A stretch of DNA of 38,013 bases. Origin: Verrucomicrobia bacterium 12-59-8 (GTDB lineage: Bacteria > Verrucomicrobiota > Verrucomicrobiae > Verrucomicrobiales > Verrucomicrobiaceae). Both the position numbers and the translations under genes were made by a program. Positions 34,949 to 38,013 of this stretch are shown here, in pieces. Below the pieces are notes generated by a model, which saw nothing but the letters and a program-made list of their open reading frames with translations, made no database searches and had not been told where the DNA came from. The DNA lies in NCBI GenBank assembly GCA_002279765.1, contig NCCR01000061.1, positions 1 to 38,013 of the forward strand. Direction: 5' to 3'. The first letter of the stretch is position 1; every line of letters begins with the position of its first letter.

Positions 34949-35425
34949 TCACTCCGCATCCGCTCCCTCTTCCCCATGCCCCTCCTCTGCCATGCGCTGG
35001 ATCGTCCCGCCTAGCAGCTCAATGTATCCCTGCACATCCATGCTTTCAGCCTCGGGTTCACCACGCACGCTGTACAGCCACCCTTGCTCATACGGGTCAC
35101 TGCGCACAATGCACGCATCCACCTTCAGCTCCGGGTTTCCCCCCGCAAAGGCACCATTCATCACGCAATAGACATCGGATGCCGCTTTGAATCCCTCCAC
35201 CCAGCCGATGTTGTCGCCCGGAGCCACAGGTCCGCCTTCAGTGGGCTTCCACTCACAATCCACAAGTTCACCCAGCATGCGCGTGGCGAACTTGGTGAAG
35301 CCCACACGCCACAGATCCGTTTCACCCTCAACTTTAGCCATCCAGTAATGCGAGCGCGAATAACGAAAAGTGTCAGGGAACCGGGCCGAAAACCGGGCGT
35401 GCTTGAAGCGGACAAAATTAAGCAT
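34949..35425 (-). CDS. GcvH-like lipoyl-domain protein
   Basis: This 158-residue protein resembles the glycine cleavage H protein. The characteristic hairpin is WVEGFKAASDVYCVMNGAFA, in which Lys80 occupies the lipoylated position (canonical ESVKA). The downstream part, CIVRSDPYEQGWLYSVRG, matches the dPY..GWL signature. It is about 30 residues longer than a usual GcvH because of a basic N-terminal extension and an acidic tail (AEEGHGEEGADAE). The ATG at 35425 is preferred over a TTG at 35452. No gcvT, gcvP or lipoate ligase gene lies nearby. It sits 113 bp downstream of the ABC transporter gene on the same strand. It may be a second, specialised H-like carrier; the true glycine-cleavage role is uncertain. 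Confidence 0.8.
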   Translation of the reverse strand: MLNFVRFKHARFSARFPDTFRYSRSHYWMAKVEGETDLWRVGFTKFATRMLGELVDCEWKPTEGGPVAPGDNIGWVEGFKAASDVYCVMNGAFAGGNPELKVDACIVRSDPYEQGWLYSVRGEPEAESMDVQGYIELLGGTIQRMAEEGHGEEGADAE

Positions 35426-35537
35426 GGGCAAATAGAAAAAATCAGAGGTCAAAGGATCGTCAAGAGTCGTGATCTAGTACGTGCGCGGACACGATTCTTG
35501 ATTCCATGATTTGCGCACTCACCTGAACCTCGCTGCA

Positions 35538-37307
35538 TCACGCACGCCGACGCAATCCCACATACGCCAGCACCACGCCAATCAGGAAATGCACCCCGAG
35601 CATGCTCATCGCGAGATCCGGCGTGGCAAACCAAGTCTTCACCAGTTTGTCGATAGGCTCGAAGTACGCGGTCTTATCCAACGAGTCAATGATGCCTGAC
35701 CAGCCGTAATGTGCCGTGATGAACGGATGCACCACATGACCAAGGAGCTTCGGAAAGCCTAGCAGCGCGCCGCAGAGCAGGACATTCGCGCACAGCAGGG
35801 TGAGCGAGATGCTGTGCGCACGCTCCTTGCTGCTGGCGTTGGCGGAAATGCCCAGACAGAGGGCGGCAAAGGCCGCGCCCGAAAGAGCGGGTAGCATCAG
35901 CTTGGCCATGCCTGTGCCCGGCAGTCCGCCAGCGACGATGTCCAGAAACATCTCCATCCAGATGCTCTGCACCAGGATGATGGGCAGCATGAAGAGCAGG
36001 GAGCCGATCAGCCATGCGGCGGGCGTCACTCCGCCGATGCGCTCGCGTTCGTAAATGGCGCGTCGTCCAGCGATCTCACGTGCCCCCAGGCGCAGCGCCA
36101 TGAACAGCACCAGCAGGATCTGAATCAGCGCGATCATCGAGACTGTGTACGCCGCCGGCCAGACCACATCGGCGTCAGTGCTGCCAGCGCGCATTTCCTT
36201 GAGCAGCTTTAAATTCGGTAGCAGCAGCAGGGCGGCGATCACCGGCGCACCCAGCATCAGCGAAGCATGCACGATCCACTCACGCGGAGTCCGCCGCAGC
36301 AGCGACCAGCGGCGTTTCACCAGATGCTGCGCCTGGCTGAACGTGCCCGGCAGCGGAATGATCGGCCGCACCTCGGCCTCGTCAGTCTTCTTGACCTCAT
36401 CTTCACCACCATCCTCGTCGCCCTTCTGCTTCATGAGGATCGTGCGGTCCTCATCGCCCGGATCTTCCTCGGCAGCGGAAAGCTTGTCCGTGACGCCACT
36501 GCCCAGCTTGAACGCCGCATAGTACGCGTCGCGGTGCTTCATCCATGAGTCACCCCAGCGCTGAGCGGGGCGTTTCGCCAGACGGGCATAAACCTCATCA
36601 TAGGTCGGCACCGTGAAGTAGTGCGGCACGGCACGTGCGGGACCGTGAAAGGCCACGTAGCCCTCATGCATCACTACCACCGTATCATACGCCCCCAGAT
36701 TCGCCAGCGAGTCCGTGGCGTGGATCACGATGCGGTCGGGCCGGTCATTGGCCACCAGCCGCAGCAGCGCCTCAAACTCGCGCTCGCTGCGCACATCCAG
36801 CCCCACCGTGAAGTCATCGCACAGCACGATCACCGGGTCCGCCACCAGCGCCAGGCCCAGTTTCAGGCGGCGGCGCTGCGGCAGCGCCAGCGCGGAGGTC
36901 CGCTCTGTGGCGATGTTTTCCAGTCCCACCACCACCAGCACATGGGAGACGCGGGACAGCGCCTCGTCCCGCGTGCGTCCAGCCCCACGCAGCATCGCCG
37001 CGCTGATTAGGTTTTCGCGCACGGTCAGGTGCTCGATCAAATTGTCATCTCCGGCAGGCACCCAGCCCAGTTGGTTCGCATACAGCGGCTGCTTGATCAG
37101 ATCCCGCTTGCCCAGCGTGACCGTCCCAGCCTCAGGCTCCGTCAGACCCGCGAGAATGCGCAGCAGCGTCGTCTTGCCACTGCCAGAGGGCCCGATCAGC
37201 GCCAGCACATGCCCGCCAGGAGCCATGAAGCTGACCTGTTCCAGCACGCGGAGAGGTTCCTTGCCTTTTCCGGGAACAACGTGGGAGAGACTGTTGATTT
37301 CGAGCAT
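35538..37307 (-). CDS. ABC transporter half-transporter (ATP-binding domain fused to ABC-2 permease), degenerate ATPase
   Basis: This 589-residue protein is arranged like an ABCG half-transporter: nucleotide-binding domain at about 1-230, a charged linker (about 290-330), and a membrane domain with about six hydrophobic segments from 340 on. Walker A is intact (GPSGSGKTT, 39-47) and the switch His is kept (VIHATD, His196). Three other ATPase elements are altered: the Q-loop Gln position reads Ala85 (GWVPAGDD), the LSGGQ signature reads ALALPQRRR (139-147), and the catalytic Glu after Walker B is Asp165 (VIVLCDDFTVGLD). The fold is complete and the frame is open, so it is not an obvious pseudogene. 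Substrate and direction are unknown. The GcvH-like gene follows on the same strand. Confidence 0.9.
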   Translation of the reverse strand: MLEINSLSHVVPGKGKEPLRVLEQVSFMAPGGHVLALIGPSGSGKTTLLRILAGLTEPEAGTVTLGKRDLIKQPLYANQLGWVPAGDDNLIEHLTVRENLISAAMLRGAGRTRDEALSRVSHVLVVVGLENIATERTSALALPQRRRLKLGLALVADPVIVLCDDFTVGLDVRSEREFEALLRLVANDRPDRIVIHATDSLANLGAYDTVVVMHEGYVAFHGPARAVPHYFTVPTYDEVYARLAKRPAQRWGDSWMKHRDAYYAAFKLGSGVTDKLSAAEEDPGDEDRTILMKQKGDEDGGEDEVKKTDEAEVRPIIPLPGTFSQAQHLVKRRWSLLRRTPREWIVHASLMLGAPVIAALLLLPNLKLLKEMRAGSTDADVVWPAAYTVSMIALIQILLVLFMALRLGAREIAGRRAIYERERIGGVTPAAWLIGSLLFMLPIILVQSIWMEMFLDIVAGGLPGTGMAKLMLPALSGAAFAALCLGISANASSKERAHSISLTLLCANVLLCGALLGFPKLLGHVVHPFITAHYGWSGIIDSLDKTAYFEPIDKLVKTWFATPDLAMSMLGVHFLIGVVLAYVGLRRRA

Positions 37308-37395
37308 ATTCCCGATCTAACCCGGTCTGGTAGAAAGAGCAAAGTTCAAAATTCTGCCTTCCCTTCGCCCTCCAACGCTTTATCCCTCCGCAACC

Positions 37396-38013
37396 ATGGC
37401 CACCATCCTCCAAGTCCACCCTGCCGACGACGCCATCGTCGCCCTCTCAGACCTCGCCGCAGGCACCGCGCTCTCCTTGAACGGCCGCTCCTGGACCCTC
37501 CGCGAAAAAATCCATGCCAAGCAAAAATTCGCCGCCCATGACTTCGCCGTCGGCGACATAGTCACCATGTACGGCGTCACCGTCGGCAAAGCCACCCAGC
37601 CCATCGCCACCGGGGCCTTGATTCACACCCACAACGTCGTCCACGCCACTTCCACCTTCAGCGGCAAGCAGAGCGACTACACCTGGACGCCCCCCGACGT
37701 CTCCAAATGGAAAACCCGCACCTTCAACGGCTTCAAGCGCGCCGTCGGCCCCGCCGGCACCGCCAACTACTGGCTCGTCATCCCCCTCGTCTTCTGTGAG
37801 AATCGCAACCTCGCCTTCATGCGCGAGGCCCTCACCCGCAGCCTCGGCTACGGCAAAACCTCCCCCTACGAGCGCTTCGCCCAGCGCCTCGTCGATCTCC
37901 ACCGCTCCGGTGCCTCACGCGATCAAATCGAAGCCGCCACCCTCGAAGCCGAAACCTCCGTCACCGCTGCCCGCGTCTTTAAAAACATCGATGGCGTCAA
38001 ATTCCTTGAGCAC
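37396..38013 (+). CDS. uxaA: Altronate dehydratase, UxaA family (3' end outside window)
   Basis: From ATG at 37396 the frame remains open to the window edge (206 residues). The N-terminal SAF domain (about 1-95) has GDIVTMYGVTVGKATQPIAT and HTHNVVHATSTF, typical of UxaA. FNGFKRAVGPAGTANYWLVI begins the catalytic D-galactarate/altronate dehydratase domain, whose usual FxGYxRxDGRxGxRNxxxV is modified here. UxaA dehydrates D-altronate to 2-dehydro-3-deoxy-D-gluconate in the cytoplasm and contains iron. The KDG kinase gene at 28870 encodes the next step. It is divergent from the ABC transporter gene with 88 bp between starts. A galactarate dehydratase-like specificity cannot be excluded without the C-terminus. 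Confidence 0.86.
   Translation, partial: MATILQVHPADDAIVALSDLAAGTALSLNGRSWTLREKIHAKQKFAAHDFAVGDIVTMYGVTVGKATQPIATGALIHTHNVVHATSTFSGKQSDYTWTPPDVSKWKTRTFNGFKRAVGPAGTANYWLVIPLVFCENRNLAFMREALTRSLGYGKTSPYERFAQRLVDLHRSGASRDQIEAATLEAETSVTAARVFKNIDGVKFLEH

Noticed and set aside
34901..35014. A 37-codon plus-strand ORF with MSPATPFFAVRINEEGS
   Set aside because: It is short, overlaps the end of the GcvH-like gene on the other strand and has no ribosome-binding site or homologue that I recognise.
1..38013. CRISPR array, prophage or toxin-antitoxin system
   Set aside because: No regularly spaced repeats, phage structural genes or recognisable toxin-antitoxin pairs are visible; the only mobile trace is the transposase tail.

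Overview
The window looks like a chromosomal segment of a Verrucomicrobiota bacterium, most likely of the Prosthecobacter/Verrucomicrobium type. The basis is the protein repertoire: two DUF1501 proteins, a DUF1549/DUF1553 protein with a CxxCH motif, a Tat-exported Gfo/Idh/MocA oxidoreductase, two large multidomain c-type cytochrome dehydrogenases (one DUF6797-type, one with an N-terminal DUF1080 domain) and a DUF5069 protein. The DNA is GC-rich, with long antisense shadow ORFs. Most start codons lack a Shine-Dalgarno sequence; the ClC gene is a clear exception. No rRNA, CRISPR array, prophage or complete insertion sequence is visible.

Layout. Positions 1-5500: a 5'-partial SGNH-like exported protein, a zinc alcohol dehydrogenase, a dimethylformamidase-like protein whose Tat signal lies in another frame, a DUF1501 protein, a GIY-YIG protein and a small unknown protein, closed by a strong terminator. 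Positions 5560-8700: tRNA-Gln(CUG), an alanine/glycine:cation symporter and an exported Gfo/Idh/MocA oxidoreductase with its terminator. Positions 8720-14560: a DUF1549/DUF1553-DUF1501 pair, a GYF_2 membrane protein and a ceramidase-like protein. Positions 14570-18640 form a patchy accessory stretch: a 72-bp palindrome, a nitroreductase, the tail of an ISL3-like transposase, an SDR and TetR convergent pair, twin operator-like palindromes, a DUF5069 gene, a decayed ORF and a broken L,D-transpeptidase gene. Positions 18700-22750: a sugar isomerase-like TIM-barrel protein, htpG and ruvA. Positions 22830-34750: the DUF6797 cytochrome c protein, a ClC channel, a serine beta-lactamase-like protein, KDG kinase, carboxynorspermidine decarboxylase and the DUF1080-dehydrogenase-cytochrome c fusion. 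Positions 34900-38013: a GcvH-like protein, an ABC half-transporter with a degenerate ATPase, and the start of UxaA altronate dehydratase.

How the genes fit together. The dominant theme is sugar and glycoside metabolism in the cell envelope. Gfo/Idh/MocA, DUF1080 and TIM-barrel isomerase-like proteins are the classes known from 3-keto-glycoside degradation, and UxaA with KdgK are consecutive enzymes of hexuronate catabolism apart from any intermediate steps elsewhere. These genes are scattered, so cooperation is inferred. I see no unmistakable new defence or mobile system. The strongest leads are the DUF1080-dehydrogenase-cytochrome c fusion, the degenerate ABC transporter beside a stand-alone GcvH-like protein, the TetR operator pair in the accessory stretch, and several gene-decay events and dispersed palindromes.
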